Origin: Flavobacterium sp. LC2016-12 | Lineage (GTDB): Bacteria > Bacteroidota > Bacteroidia > Flavobacteriales > Flavobacteriaceae | Direction of reading: 5' to 3' | DNA length: 64,000 bases | NCBI RefSeq assembly: GCF_015351595.1 | Contig: NZ_JADKPT010000013.1 | Location: 1-64,000, forward strand | In this document: positions 32,581 through 41,905 of the stretch, piece after piece | Layout: every line of letters begins with the position of its first letter | Position numbering within the stretch: the stretch's first letter is position 1 | The notes under the pieces: generated by a model | What the model saw: only the letters and a program-made list of their open reading frames with translations | What the model was told of the DNA's origin: nothing | The model's database searches: none | Position numbers and translations under genes: made by a program

Positions 32581-32813
32581 GTAAAGATTATCAAAAGAAA
32601 GACGGTTACTCCTAAGAAAATTACCCCTATCATGTGATTTCTTTCGCTATTAGCATTTTTTTTATTGTTATTCCCTTTAGGAGACCATATTTCTGAGAAG
32701 ATAATAAAGTCATCTTCTTTGAAAAGAACCATGGTATTTAAATAAGTGAATCTTATGCATGCTCCAAGAAACTCAATGAGATATCGTCCTGCTATTATTT
32801 CTATTAAATCCAT
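32574..32813 (-). CDS. Small membrane protein of unknown function
   Basis: A 79-residue protein with a C-terminal hydrophobic helix (residues 61-77, MIGVIFLGVTVFLLIIF) and a weaker hydrophobic N-terminal part. The middle is polar with a lysine/asparagine-rich stretch (KGNNNKKN). I recall similar short proteins in other Flavobacterium genomes (FSEIWSPKG followed by NHMIG) but no named family. The ATG at 32813 is the only plausible start. The codon use looks coding. It is convergent with gldD; the stop codon lies inside the shared terminator palindrome. Confidence 0.65.
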   Translation of the reverse strand: MDLIEIIAGRYLIEFLGACIRFTYLNTMVLFKEDDFIIFSEIWSPKGNNNKKNANSERNHMIGVIFLGVTVFLLIIFTT

Positions 32814-32873
32814 TATTCTTCATTTATTTTTTACGTCGCGCTTGTGTGGGTAAGTGCTTCTCAACAAATATAA

Positions 32874-32909
32874 TTTAAAAAGGCGTTCAAATTTGAACGC
32901 CTTTTTAAA
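32874..32909 (-). terminator. Terminator after the HMA lipoprotein gene
   Basis: A 36-base perfect palindrome centred between 32891 and 32892 (core AGGCGTTCAAA and complement), with T-rich flanks on the minus strand, 18 bases after the stop codon. Confidence 0.85.
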
Positions 32910-32926
32910 TGTTGAATTTTTAATCC

Positions 32927-33304
32927 TTACGATTTAATATTTGAAACTTTATAAGTTTTTCCGTCTCCGGTTGCCTGTACAACTTTTGTTAAGTTTTTCT
33001 GGTTTTGAACCGTTTTGTCAAATACAACAGTAGCTGTTTTTTTATCAAAATCTACAGTAGCTTTTTCTACTCCGTCAAGATTTGTTAGTTCTTTTTCGAT
33101 TGTTTTTGCACATCCCATTGCGCAAGTCATTCCTTCGATTTCGAAACTGGCAGTTTGTACATTTTCAGCAGCAATTGCTTTGTGTTTTTTTGGAGCTGTT
33201 TCTATGTCTTTGATATTCGCCAAATTTTTATCTTCTTCTTTTTTACAGCTTACCAATACTAAACCAGCGATTGCTAGTGTTGCTATTATTTTTGTGAATT
33301 TCAT
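32927..33304 (-). CDS. Heavy-metal-associated (HMA) domain lipoprotein
   Basis: A 125-residue lipoprotein with signal MKFTKIIATLAIAGLVLVSC (lipidated C20). A linker of about 30 residues leads to a single HMA ferredoxin-like domain (residues 52-122). The metal loop is GMTCAMGC with cysteines 61 and 65, so the spacing is C-x3-C rather than the usual C-x2-C of copper chaperones; this variant is common in Bacteroidota proteins. It probably binds copper or another soft metal in the periplasm. It stands alone, with its own terminator, divergent from a DMT transporter gene. Confidence 0.85.
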   Translation of the reverse strand: MKFTKIIATLAIAGLVLVSCKKEEDKNLANIKDIETAPKKHKAIAAENVQTASFEIEGMTCAMGCAKTIEKELTNLDGVEKATVDFDKKTATVVFDKTVQNQKNLTKVVQATGDGKTYKVSNIKS

Positions 33305-33406
33305 TCTATATAGATTTTAAATTTGTCAATAAGTTCATTGCAAAATTAATAAAATTCAAGAGGTTGGTTCGTAAAATTATTACAAATTTGCAGTAAAATA
33401 CATTTT

Positions 33407-34273
33407 ATGGATGCAAAACAATTAAAGTGGGCTTATTTATTGGTTCTTTCGCTAATCTGGGGAAGTTCTTTCATTTTAATTAAAAGAGGATTAGTTGGAT
33501 TAACGGCGGTTCAGGTAGGTTCATTCCGAATTATTTTTGCAGCCTTATTTCTATTGATTATCGGCTTTAAAAGCCTGAAGAAGATTTCGCGTCGCCAATG
33601 GAAATTTGTTGCCATAACATCACTTTTTGGAACTTTTACTCCCGCTTATCTTTTTGCCATTGCAGAGACTGAAGTTGATAGTTCAATTGTGGCTATTTTA
33701 AATTCTTTAACGCCTTTGAATACTTTGGTATTGGGAATTCTTATTTTTGGAATTCAATTTCAAAAGCGCCAGGTTTTAGGCGTTTTTGTGGGTTTGATTG
33801 GCTGTTTGTTATTGGTTTTAAGCGGAGCATCCGCACATCCGGGGCAGAATTATTACTATGTTCTTTTGGTGGTGATTGCAACACTTTGTTATGCTATAAA
33901 TGTCAATTTAATTAAAAAATATTTGTCTGATTTGAATTCGGTTAGTATTACAACTGGAAACTTTGCGGTTTTGCTTTTACCAGCGTTAATCATTTTAAGT
34001 ACAACCGATATTCCGCAAAGGATAAATTTTGATGCCACGCAGCATTCGATTTTCTTCGTAATGATTTTAGGGGTTTTAGGAACCGGAATCGCGAATGTTC
34101 TATTCTTTAAACTGATTCAAATGTCATCTCCAGTATTTGCAACATCGGTAACGTATTTAATTCCGATAGTCGCCTTTTTCTGGGGATTATTAGATAATGA
34201 AATGCTGACGCCAATTCAGTTTTTTGGAGCATTTATTATTTTAATTGGAGTTTATTTGTCTGCTAAAAAGTAA
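33407..34273 (+). CDS. EamA/DMT-family transporter
   Basis: A 288-residue inner membrane protein with ten hydrophobic helices in two homologous EamA halves. The first half begins LVLSLIWGSSFILIKRGL and the second has ATLCYAINVNLIKKYL, with a terminal FGAFIILIGVYLSAKK. Members export amino acids or metabolites, and the substrate cannot be deduced. Length is normal. It is divergent from the HMA lipoprotein gene and convergent with the M16 pair. Confidence 0.88.
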   Translation: MDAKQLKWAYLLVLSLIWGSSFILIKRGLVGLTAVQVGSFRIIFAALFLLIIGFKSLKKISRRQWKFVAITSLFGTFTPAYLFAIAETEVDSSIVAILNSLTPLNTLVLGILIFGIQFQKRQVLGVFVGLIGCLLLVLSGASAHPGQNYYYVLLVVIATLCYAINVNLIKKYLSDLNSVSITTGNFAVLLLPALIILSTTDIPQRINFDATQHSIFFVMILGVLGTGIANVLFFKLIQMSSPVFATSVTYLIPIVAFFWGLLDNEMLTPIQFFGAFIILIGVYLSAKK

Positions 34274-34342
34274 TACTGCGAAATGGTTTTTGTGAGAGGT
34301 GAAATGTTGGATTGGGCTTAATAAAATTTAGGTATAAAAAAA

Positions 34343-34373
34343 GCTTTGTCAAAGTTTTAAACTTTGACAAAGC
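34343..34373 (-). terminator. Terminator after the M16 peptidase pair
   Basis: GCTTTGTCAAAGT and its complement form a 13-base stem with a 5-base loop. On the minus strand a run of seven T follows directly, so it mainly serves the M16 genes. Confidence 0.8.
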
Positions 34374-34414
34374 CTATAAAAATCTTATTATCTCAGCACC
34401 TTAGCACCTTTTTT

Positions 34415-36463
34415 CTAAAGAAAATCAGCATCAGAAACTCCTTCGTTGATCTTAATGTCAGACATCTTGATATCCAATTCAAAACCAACATTCTGAATTA
34501 AATTGAAAGGAACTTTTATACCTTTTACTTCTTTATAATCATTGAAGTTTGTTATTTGTGTGGATGATTTCCCATCTTGTTCGCGAACTTTAGATTCTGC
34601 TACTTTTAAACCTGATTTTACATCGTAGAAATAAGTAGTTTTTCCGTCTTTAATAGCATATGCGTCGCTACCATTAATTGGTTCGATTGAATCTACTTTT
34701 AAATCTGTTCTTTTTTGTAATTGCAATTCTTCAAAAGGAGCAGCGTTTGCTTTCATTTCAGTAAGATCATTGCCTTCAAGGTTTTTTCGTTGCCCTTGTT
34801 GTTCTATATAAGCACCTTTTTCATTTACCACTTGTTTCATTAAATTCATTGTTCCCATAGCAAGTGAAACCATCATTTTTCCTTTTGAATCTAATTTAGA
34901 TGTAAAAGTCAAAGGTTCAGGAGCTTGTGGAACAGTAGTTGTTCCGTTCATAGCTAATGTTTTTACAGTCGAAACTGCTTTTTCTCCACCAATAGCCTTA
35001 AGGTAATTTTCAAAAACTGTTTTCGCGGTAATTCCCGCTGGAGCTTCTTTTTTAGTAACTGGTTTTTCAACCGGATTTCCGTATTTATCAAAATAATAAA
35101 TCGGAATTTGAAGTTTTTCTAAACCAGGAATAACATCAGAACCTTTTCCGGCAATTATAATTCGCATATTATCCAAAAGGAAATATTTATTGGCTACGCG
35201 ATAAATATCATCCGGGGTAACATTATTTATAGTCTGAATGTATTTTTCGTAGAAATCGGCCGGAAGTTTTTCGGTTTCGATGTTCAATGCGTAACGTGCA
35301 ACAGCTTGTGGTTTTTCAACCTGCATTACAAAGCGTCCAATGTAACCTGCTTTTACATTTTTTAAAACATCTTCAGAAACTTTTTGAGTTCTGATTCTTT
35401 TAATTTCTTCTACAAATTGTACAACAGCACTATCTGTCACGGTATTTCTAACGGCAGATGATGCTTTGAATTTGGTTACATATTTTCCGCTTCCAATACT
35501 TGAACTTGCACCGTACGTCCAGGCATGTTTTTCACGTAAATTCATGTTTAAATAACTATTGAAATCACCACCTAAAATTTGATTTGCAATTACAGCTGGG
35601 AAAAAATCAGGATCGCTCATTTTTAAATTTACCGTATTTACCAATGAAATTTCAGATTGAACCGCATTTGGAACATCAACAAAATCAATTTGAAGTTTAG
35701 AAACATTCACAGGATCCGGGTAAGTATTTTTTGGAGCTGCTTGTTTTTTCCAGCCGCCAAAAAGTTTTTCCACAGCTTCTTTTGTTTCTTTAAACTTAAT
35801 GTCTCCAATAATTACTAAATAAGCATTTTCAGGGACGAAATAAGTTGCATAATTCGTCTGAACATCTGCAAGGGTAACGTTTTTCACTGTTTCTTCAGAA
35901 AGATATTCACCGGCAGGATGATTTTTTCCAAAAGCTAAAACATCAACAACACGATTGGCAATAGCAGGAACACTTTTTTCATCGGCTTTAAGGCCTTCAA
36001 GTAATTTTGCTTTTTCTTTATCAAATTCGGCTTGTGTGAAATTTGGTTGCAAAGCACCTTCGGCCAAAAGCTCTAAAACACGTCCTGAATATTTAGAAAG
36101 CGAACTTGCATAAGCGCCTTGAGAGGTGAAATTGATGTTAGCACCATAAAAATCAATTTCCTCATTAAAAGCTTCTTTGGCTGTTTTTTTAGTGCCATTT
36201 CCAATTAAGCTGCTTGTTAATTCGTCAACACCTTTTTTATTTCCTTCTGTAAAAGGAGCATTGTCTAAAGTAAGATTGAAACTTACTCTTGGCAATTTAT
36301 GATTTTCAACTATCAGGACCTTCATGCCGTTTGCCAAAACAAAAGTTTGCGGTTTTTTGATATTGACTACTGGTGAATTGCCTGGTTTTGGTTGTGGACG
36401 ATCTTGTGCTTGCATAATTCCAGTTAGGAATAAAAGGATTAAAACTGTATGTATTTTTTTCAT
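34415..36463 (-). CDS. M16-family protein without zinc motif, with LolA-like C-terminal domain
   Basis: A 682-residue exported protein (signal MKKIHTVLILLFLTGIMQAQ). Residues 35-470 are an M16 peptidase-like pair of domains. The zinc motif HxxEH, expected in the first domain, is replaced by GVDELTSSL, so it should be the inactive partner subunit. Residues 490-682 are an extra domain resembling LolA/LppX-type lipoprotein carriers (TVFENYLKAIGGEKAVSTVKTLAMNGTT, FYDVKSGLKVAES). It starts 13 bases after the active M16 gene, so the two form a heterodimer by analogy with other M16B pairs. Confidence 0.85.
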   Translation of the reverse strand: MKKIHTVLILLFLTGIMQAQDRPQPKPGNSPVVNIKKPQTFVLANGMKVLIVENHKLPRVSFNLTLDNAPFTEGNKKGVDELTSSLIGNGTKKTAKEAFNEEIDFYGANINFTSQGAYASSLSKYSGRVLELLAEGALQPNFTQAEFDKEKAKLLEGLKADEKSVPAIANRVVDVLAFGKNHPAGEYLSEETVKNVTLADVQTNYATYFVPENAYLVIIGDIKFKETKEAVEKLFGGWKKQAAPKNTYPDPVNVSKLQIDFVDVPNAVQSEISLVNTVNLKMSDPDFFPAVIANQILGGDFNSYLNMNLREKHAWTYGASSSIGSGKYVTKFKASSAVRNTVTDSAVVQFVEEIKRIRTQKVSEDVLKNVKAGYIGRFVMQVEKPQAVARYALNIETEKLPADFYEKYIQTINNVTPDDIYRVANKYFLLDNMRIIIAGKGSDVIPGLEKLQIPIYYFDKYGNPVEKPVTKKEAPAGITAKTVFENYLKAIGGEKAVSTVKTLAMNGTTTVPQAPEPLTFTSKLDSKGKMMVSLAMGTMNLMKQVVNEKGAYIEQQGQRKNLEGNDLTEMKANAAPFEELQLQKRTDLKVDSIEPINGSDAYAIKDGKTTYFYDVKSGLKVAESKVREQDGKSSTQITNFNDYKEVKGIKVPFNLIQNVGFELDIKMSDIKINEGVSDADFL

Positions 36464-36476
36464 GACTTGGCGGCTC

Positions 36477-37799
36477 TTAATTTTGAACTTTTGTTGAAGG
36501 AATATATTCTAAAACTAAACGTTGATTTGGGTTTAGATACTTCTTAGCAACTTCTCTGATTTCTTCTCTTGTAATAGAATGATATAAATCAATTTCTGTA
36601 TTTATCAAATTTACATCTCCATAAAGTAGGTAATAAGAAGCCAGATTTTCAGCAATTCCTTCAACGGTTGCATTTGCATTTACAAAGTTATTATCGAATT
36701 TATTCTGCAATTTTTCATAGTCTTTTTCAGAAATCAAATCGGTTTGGATTTTTACAATTTCTTCATCCATTTCTTTTAAAATGTCATCCATTGTATACGT
36801 TCCCATTGGTAAGCCATATAAAATGTACATTCCGTAATCTTCCTGACTAAAACCTACAGCGCCAATTTGAAGCGCCATTTTTTTATCATCAACTATTTTT
36901 TTGTACAATTTTGAACTTTTTCCATCACTTAAATAAGAAGAGATCAAATCTAAAACTCTTGCATCTCTTGTTTTCATTGATGGGGTTCTGTAAGAGGCAA
37001 CTACCATCGGAATCTGAATATTTGGATCTTCGTAAGTTGCTTTTATTGTTTTATTGATAGGTTCTTCGGTAAAAGTTTGTTTTTTAACTACCTCGCCTTT
37101 CGGAATTGGCCCAAAATATTTCTGAATCCATTCTTTTGTTTTGGTTTTGTCAAAATCTCCGGCAACTACTAAAACGGCATTGTTTGGCGTATAGAATTTT
37201 TTATTAAAAGCCTGGAATTCTTCTAAAGTTGCAGCATCCAAATCTTTCATAGAACCGATAGTTGTCCAGCGATAAGGATGATTTTTGAACATATTCTCTT
37301 TAACAACCGGCAAAATGTTTCCATAAGGCTGATTGTCGTAACGCATTCTTTTTTCTTCCTTAACAACTTCATTCTGAGTATCAACGCCGATTTTATTGAT
37401 AATTGGATGCATTAATCTTTCAGATTCCATCCATAGACCCAATTCTAAACTGTTTGATGGAAAAACTTCGTAATAATAAGTTCTGTCATCTGATGTATTT
37501 GCATTGTTGACTCCACCATTTGCGGTAACAATTTTCATCCATTCGCCACGTTTTATATTTTGAGTTCCTTCAAATAATAAATGTTCAAAGAAATGTGCAA
37601 AACCCGTTCGGTCAGGGCGTTCGTCTTTTGAGCCAACATGATACATTACCGATGTAATGACAACAGGAGCAGAAGGATCGTTATGCAATATTACGTGCAT
37701 GCCGTTATCCAGATTATATTCTTCAAAAGCTACTTTTTGGGCATGAGCAACTCCGCCGAGCATTAATGCAGCACTTAACATCATTATTGAATTTTTCAT
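36477..37799 (-). CDS. Zinc-dependent M16 metallopeptidase
   Basis: A 440-residue exported peptidase with signal peptide MKNSIMMLSAALMLGGVAHA. The inverted zinc motif is HFFEH in TGFAHFFEHLLFEGT, with the downstream glutamate in NEVVKEEKRM. It belongs to the pitrilysin/processing peptidase group M16B. The ATG at 37799 is the likely start; a longer frame from 37841 would put 14 polar residues ahead of the signal peptide. The next gene encodes the inactive partner. The pair probably degrades peptides in the periplasm. Confidence 0.9.
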   Translation of the reverse strand: MKNSIMMLSAALMLGGVAHAQKVAFEEYNLDNGMHVILHNDPSAPVVITSVMYHVGSKDERPDRTGFAHFFEHLLFEGTQNIKRGEWMKIVTANGGVNNANTSDDRTYYYEVFPSNSLELGLWMESERLMHPIINKIGVDTQNEVVKEEKRMRYDNQPYGNILPVVKENMFKNHPYRWTTIGSMKDLDAATLEEFQAFNKKFYTPNNAVLVVAGDFDKTKTKEWIQKYFGPIPKGEVVKKQTFTEEPINKTIKATYEDPNIQIPMVVASYRTPSMKTRDARVLDLISSYLSDGKSSKLYKKIVDDKKMALQIGAVGFSQEDYGMYILYGLPMGTYTMDDILKEMDEEIVKIQTDLISEKDYEKLQNKFDNNFVNANATVEGIAENLASYYLLYGDVNLINTEIDLYHSITREEIREVAKKYLNPNQRLVLEYIPSTKVQN

Positions 37800-38011
37800 A
37801 GAGATTAATAATTTATATTTACCTAAATAATAGGTAGCCAAGACTTGTTTATAGTTACATCAAAAATAAGTTTTTTTAATTATGAAATGGAAATCTGTTC
37901 CTGTTTTCATAATACTTTAACAGTCTTTTACTTTAAAATTGGTTTTTAATGCGGCTAAAACACCTTGAAAAACAGACTTTAAGGTTAAATAAATATTTTT
38001 GAAATAAGAGA

Positions 38012-38041
38012 TTGCACAGTAAATTATTAATTGTATATTTG
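38012..38041 (+). promoter_or_regulatory. Promoter of rplU-rpmA
   Basis: TTG at 38012-38014, a 19-base spacer and TATATTTG at 38034-38041 match the Bacteroidota consensus. The predicted leader is about 25 bases. Confidence 0.7.
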
Positions 38042-38071
38042 CAACCTTAAAAATCAATAAATCAATTTGGT

Positions 38072-38509
38072 ATGTATGCAATCGTAGAGATAGCAGGGCA
38101 ACAATTTAAAGTAAGCAAAGACTTAAAGGTTTATGTTAACCGTTTGACTAATGAAGAAGGTTCAAAAGTTTCTTTTGACAAAGTTCTTTTATTAGACGAT
38201 AATGGAAATGTAACTTTAGGCGCCCCAGCTATAGAAGGTGCTTCAGTAGAAGCTAAAGTGTTACAACACTTAAAAGGAGACAAAGTTATCGTTTTCAAAA
38301 AGAAAAGAAGAAAAGGATACAAAAAGAGAAATGGTCACAGACAATATCTTACTCAAATTGTAATTGAAGGTATTACTGCAGCAGGAGGAACTAAAAAAGC
38401 AGCAGCTAAAAAAGCGGTTGTGGCAGAAGAAGTAGCTACTGAAGAAGTAGAAGCTCCTAAAGCTAAAAAAGCAGCTCCAAAAGCAAAAAAAGAAGCTACT
38501 AAAGAATAA
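38072..38509 (+). CDS. rplU: Large ribosomal subunit protein bL21
   Basis: A 145-residue ribosomal protein. The conserved part (residues 1-105) starts MYAIVEIAGQQFKVSKDLKVYVNRL and has the RNA-binding segment VIVFKKKRRKGYKKRNGHRQYLTQIVI. The last 40 residues are a lysine/alanine/glutamate-rich tail (KKAAAKKAVVAEEVATEEV) not present in the E. coli protein; such tails are common in Flavobacteria. It is followed after 24 bases by rpmA, the usual pairing. Confidence 0.97.
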   Translation: MYAIVEIAGQQFKVSKDLKVYVNRLTNEEGSKVSFDKVLLLDDNGNVTLGAPAIEGASVEAKVLQHLKGDKVIVFKKKRRKGYKKRNGHRQYLTQIVIEGITAAGGTKKAAAKKAVVAEEVATEEVEAPKAKKAAPKAKKEATKE

Positions 38510-38533
38510 TAACAATATTTAAACTCATACGTC

Positions 38534-38794
38534 ATGGCTCACAAGAAAGGTGTCGGTAGTTCGAAGAATGGTAGAGAATCAGAATCAAAACGTCTAGGCG
38601 TTAAGATTTTTGGTGGACAAGCTGCTATTGCTGGGAACATCATCGTTAGACAAAGAGGTTCAAAACATAATCCAGGTGAGAACGTTTACATCAGTAAAGA
38701 TCACACACTACACGCAAGAGTAGCTGGAGTTGTTAAGTTCCAAAAGAAAAAAGATAACAAATCTTATGTATCTATTCTTCCATTCGAAGCATAA
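38534..38794 (+). CDS. rpmA: Large ribosomal subunit protein bL27
   Basis: An 86-residue ribosomal protein with the conserved start MAHKKGVGSSKNGRESESKRLG and the segment GNIIVRQRGSKHNPGENVYISKDHTL. The N-terminus reaches the peptidyl transferase centre; no cleavable Firmicutes-type extension is present. It is the second gene of the rplU-rpmA unit and ends before a terminator. Confidence 0.98.
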   Translation: MAHKKGVGSSKNGRESESKRLGVKIFGGQAAIAGNIIVRQRGSKHNPGENVYISKDHTLHARVAGVVKFQKKKDNKSYVSILPFEA

Positions 38795-38814
38795 TCATTA
38801 GATTACTTATTATA

Positions 38815-38846
38815 AAAAACCCGTTCTGAAAAGATCGGGTTTTTTG
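38815..38846 (+). terminator. Terminator after rpmA
   Basis: AAAAACCCG and CGGGTTTTT form a 9-base stem with a 12-base loop and a T run, 20 bases after the stop codon. Confidence 0.85.
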
Positions 38847-39061
38847 TTTTACTATAAAATTGAAATGATTTATCGGCGTATATAAACTAATAAACGGTAA
38901 AATTTATTGATTTATTATTGAGGATGTATGAGCAATTGCTATTTTTTCGACTTGAGGAGTTTCATAAATAAACTTATTGCAAGTTTTTGAATGATAATTA
39001 TTGCCAAAGGAATGACTGTCGAAAATTATAAATTCGTTTCCTATATGTTATAGTTTGCAAT
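38847..39061. other. Gap between rpmA and the AsmA-like gene
   Basis: The full gap runs from 38795 to 39098. Apart from the two terminators at its ends, the middle is AT-rich DNA with no reading frame, repeat or hairpin that I can support. Confidence 0.6.
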
Positions 39062-39086
39062 AAAAAAAACTGCTTAGAATAAGCAG
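39062..39086 (-). terminator. Terminator after the AsmA-like gene
   Basis: CTGCTTA and TAAGCAG form a 7-base stem with loop GAA, followed by a T run on the minus strand, 13 bases beyond the stop codon. Confidence 0.75.
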
Positions 39087-39098
39087 ATTTTTATAATT

Positions 39099-41855
39099 TT
39101 ATTCTTCGGTATCTTTTGTTTCTTCTAAATCTTGCGATTTTCGTCCCACTTTAATTTTCGGATTATCCTGTGTTCCGGTAACGGTCAGCGGAATTCCAAA
39201 GATGCCAAGAGGAGGAAGTCCTAAACGCATTTTTAAGTTCAATTTTCCGTCTAAACTTGTTGTGCCTTCAATTCTTGGTCTAAAGCCGGCAAACTTAAAT
39301 TTAAAACGGTCAACCGTCATAATATTGTTTTTGATGGTTGTTTTAATGTCAACTTTAGAAAGATCAGGATTTTTCATGGCTTCAGAGCTTGTTTCCTTAC
39401 TCACGGCATTGAACATTTTTAATCCTCTAACTTTTACATCTTTTACAGAAAGTGTTCCGCCACCAGTTAATGATGGATAAACGGGTTCCATATTTCCGTT
39501 TAAACGACCTTTTAATTGATAATCCAGAGAAACAATACCTTGTGCTTTTTCAGCGGCACTGGCCATTTTTCTGAAAACTTCAATTTCATTATAAGCTCTT
39601 TTAATATCAAAATCAGAGGCCTTAATATTGTAGTCGAAATTTGCTTTTTGAGTCGTCACTGCTTGATAATTGGCATTCATAACCACATTGCATCCTATTA
39701 AATTGAATCCGGTATTCTGCATGCTCAGCTTGCCTTTGTTCATGTTTAAGTTTCCTGTCGCGTTTTGAAGGATCAATTTGTCAAAATACACTTTTTGTGC
39801 ATTTGCTATCAATTGTAAATTCAAATTAGACGGAATGATAATGACTCCTGTTTGTTTTGCTTCGGTTGGAGCTGGAGTTTCTGTTTTTGTTTGTGTAACT
39901 GATGTGTTAGCCGGTGTGCTCGACATGAATTCATCTATGTTGATGTATTTTGCCGTAACTTTAAAAGAGCCTCTTAAAACGCCTGTATTTGTGGTTGCAT
40001 AATTGAAAACATTCTGTAAATAACCATTCATTCTAAAATCAGATTGGCCGTACGCAGCCAAGAAGTTATTGAACGACATTTTATCCTGATTGATTTTGAA
40101 AATTCCTTCTTTAATGATGAATTTCTTTGGAAGATACTCTGATGTAATACCAATATTTCTTAGTTCAAGAGTTCCTTTGTTGTGTAATTTGCTGTAGTTT
40201 CCTTTTTCGGCGTCACTCTGTTTTCCTTTCAAAACCAAATCGGCTTTTACAAAACCATCTAAATCCAGTCCTTTCTGAGAGAAAACTTTATAGATTTTGT
40301 TGACATCCAATTCTCCTTTTGCTTTGATATCATATGTTAAATCATCAAAGTTGCTTAAATCAGCTTCTACGAAAACCGGTTTTCCTTCAAATGTAAATTG
40401 AGTAGGCTTTAGGCTTACTTTCAAATCATCAAAAGTTCCTTTGTTGTTTTCAATTTTAGATTTAATGGTAATATTGGTAATTGGATTTGGATAATAAGGC
40501 GTTTTTAAATAACCATTTTCTAAATCAATACTTCCTTTTGTAACTGGAAAAAGTCTGTTTTTAGTATCAAATTTTCCGTTTGTTTTTATATCACCAGCTA
40601 AATTTCCTTTTAACTCTACATTTGGAATTCCAAGTGCTTTCATTAATTTTTCAAGATCAATTTGAGCTTTAAATTCTCCGTTAATATCTGGCCTGTTTAC
40701 GCCTTGTACGTGAAATTTAGATTTTAAATAATCTTTATTTATGTTTAAAGACAAATTTCTCGCGTCAACGATTACAAGATCCGGATTTAAAGAAGGAACT
40801 TTTGTTTTTATATCCAGATATAAGTTCGAAACAGGAAAAGCGCTTTTATTATAATTCACAAACCCGCTATCAATTTTGACGTCTAAATTAAGGTCTGGTG
40901 CTATTTTTTGCGAAGCAATGTAGTCTCCTTTTAAAGTCAAAAGTAAGTTGGTGTTTCCTTTTAATTCGGTTTTAGATAGCCAGGTTACATATTTTGGAGG
41001 AAAAGCCGTAAATACATCATTCAGGTGGCTGTTGGTCGATTTTATAACAAAATCCATATTATAGCCATCTTTCAGGAAGTCAAATTTCCCTTTAAAATCG
41101 ACCAAAAGTTGGTTGATTTTAAGGTTGTTTTGTTGGAAGAAGAAGGATAAGGAATTTACATTTACTTTAGTAATTAAATCGGCATCAACTTTTTTGTTCA
41201 TTAAATAAGGTTCGCCTTCGTAAATAATATTTAACTTTTCAATTTTGGCAACAGAGTATAAATCAAAAACAGCTTTGTCTAAATTTCCTTTTCCTTTGTA
41301 ATTAAATCCGAGTGCGTCAAAATGAACTTTGGTTGATTGATCGTCGTAAATTATTTTACTGTTTAGAATCTCAATTCGTTCTAATTTTAAGGCTGTCTCA
41401 GTGGTGTCTTTTGGGTTTGAAGCTTGGGATGAAGATTTGTAAATGTTGTAATTTGCTTCTCCGTTTGCATTGACTTTTACATTAATAAAAGAATCAGATA
41501 AGTATATTTGATCAATTTTTACTGTTTTACTAAAGACTAAACTGGCAACATTTATTCCAAAAGAAATCTCTTTTGCAGTAATGAATTTCTCGTTTTTATA
41601 GGGAGCTGATCCGTTAAGATTCAGATCGCTTAAAGTTAAAGTCAACGAAGGGAAATGATGAAAAAAGGAAACGGAAACATCTGAATAATTCAGTTCAGCA
41701 CTTAATTTTTCGTTCGCAGTTTTTTTAATCTGTTCTTTAATGGTGTCCGCAAAAATTATGGGTAGCAAGAAAAGTAATCCTAAGATGACGACGAAAGTTA
41801 TTCCAAAATATTTAGCTATTTTTAATAAAACGGATTTCTTTTTACTTGCTGTCAT
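39099..41855 (-). CDS. AsmA-family envelope protein
   Basis: A 918-residue protein with one N-terminal membrane helix (residues 15-35, AKYFGITFVVILGLLFLLPIIF) and a long beta-rich periplasmic part. The start after the helix (LSAELNYSDVSVSFFHHFPSLTLTLSDLNL) and the C-terminal AsmA_2 segment (LKMFNAVSKETSSEAMKNPDLSKVDIKTTIKNN, FAGFRPRIEGTTSLDGKLNLKMRLGLPPLG) are typical. AsmA-type proteins are thought to be bridge-like lipid transporters between the two membranes. A proline/threonine-rich linker lies near residue 655. It is transcribed alone or with miaE, which lies 50 bases upstream on the same strand. Confidence 0.85.
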   Translation of the reverse strand: MTASKKKSVLLKIAKYFGITFVVILGLLFLLPIIFADTIKEQIKKTANEKLSAELNYSDVSVSFFHHFPSLTLTLSDLNLNGSAPYKNEKFITAKEISFGINVASLVFSKTVKIDQIYLSDSFINVKVNANGEANYNIYKSSSQASNPKDTTETALKLERIEILNSKIIYDDQSTKVHFDALGFNYKGKGNLDKAVFDLYSVAKIEKLNIIYEGEPYLMNKKVDADLITKVNVNSLSFFFQQNNLKINQLLVDFKGKFDFLKDGYNMDFVIKSTNSHLNDVFTAFPPKYVTWLSKTELKGNTNLLLTLKGDYIASQKIAPDLNLDVKIDSGFVNYNKSAFPVSNLYLDIKTKVPSLNPDLVIVDARNLSLNINKDYLKSKFHVQGVNRPDINGEFKAQIDLEKLMKALGIPNVELKGNLAGDIKTNGKFDTKNRLFPVTKGSIDLENGYLKTPYYPNPITNITIKSKIENNKGTFDDLKVSLKPTQFTFEGKPVFVEADLSNFDDLTYDIKAKGELDVNKIYKVFSQKGLDLDGFVKADLVLKGKQSDAEKGNYSKLHNKGTLELRNIGITSEYLPKKFIIKEGIFKINQDKMSFNNFLAAYGQSDFRMNGYLQNVFNYATTNTGVLRGSFKVTAKYINIDEFMSSTPANTSVTQTKTETPAPTEAKQTGVIIIPSNLNLQLIANAQKVYFDKLILQNATGNLNMNKGKLSMQNTGFNLIGCNVVMNANYQAVTTQKANFDYNIKASDFDIKRAYNEIEVFRKMASAAEKAQGIVSLDYQLKGRLNGNMEPVYPSLTGGGTLSVKDVKVRGLKMFNAVSKETSSEAMKNPDLSKVDIKTTIKNNIMTVDRFKFKFAGFRPRIEGTTSLDGKLNLKMRLGLPPLGIFGIPLTVTGTQDNPKIKVGRKSQDLEETKDTEE

Positions 41856-41905
41856 AACAAATGGAGGTGTTTAATAATAAAGAATAAGATTCAGATAAGA
41901 AAATA

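Noticed and set aside
38131..38535. Three minus-strand frames opposite rplU, rich in Phe, Ser or Ala
   Set aside because: They arise from the repetitive lysine/alanine codons of the bL21 tail.
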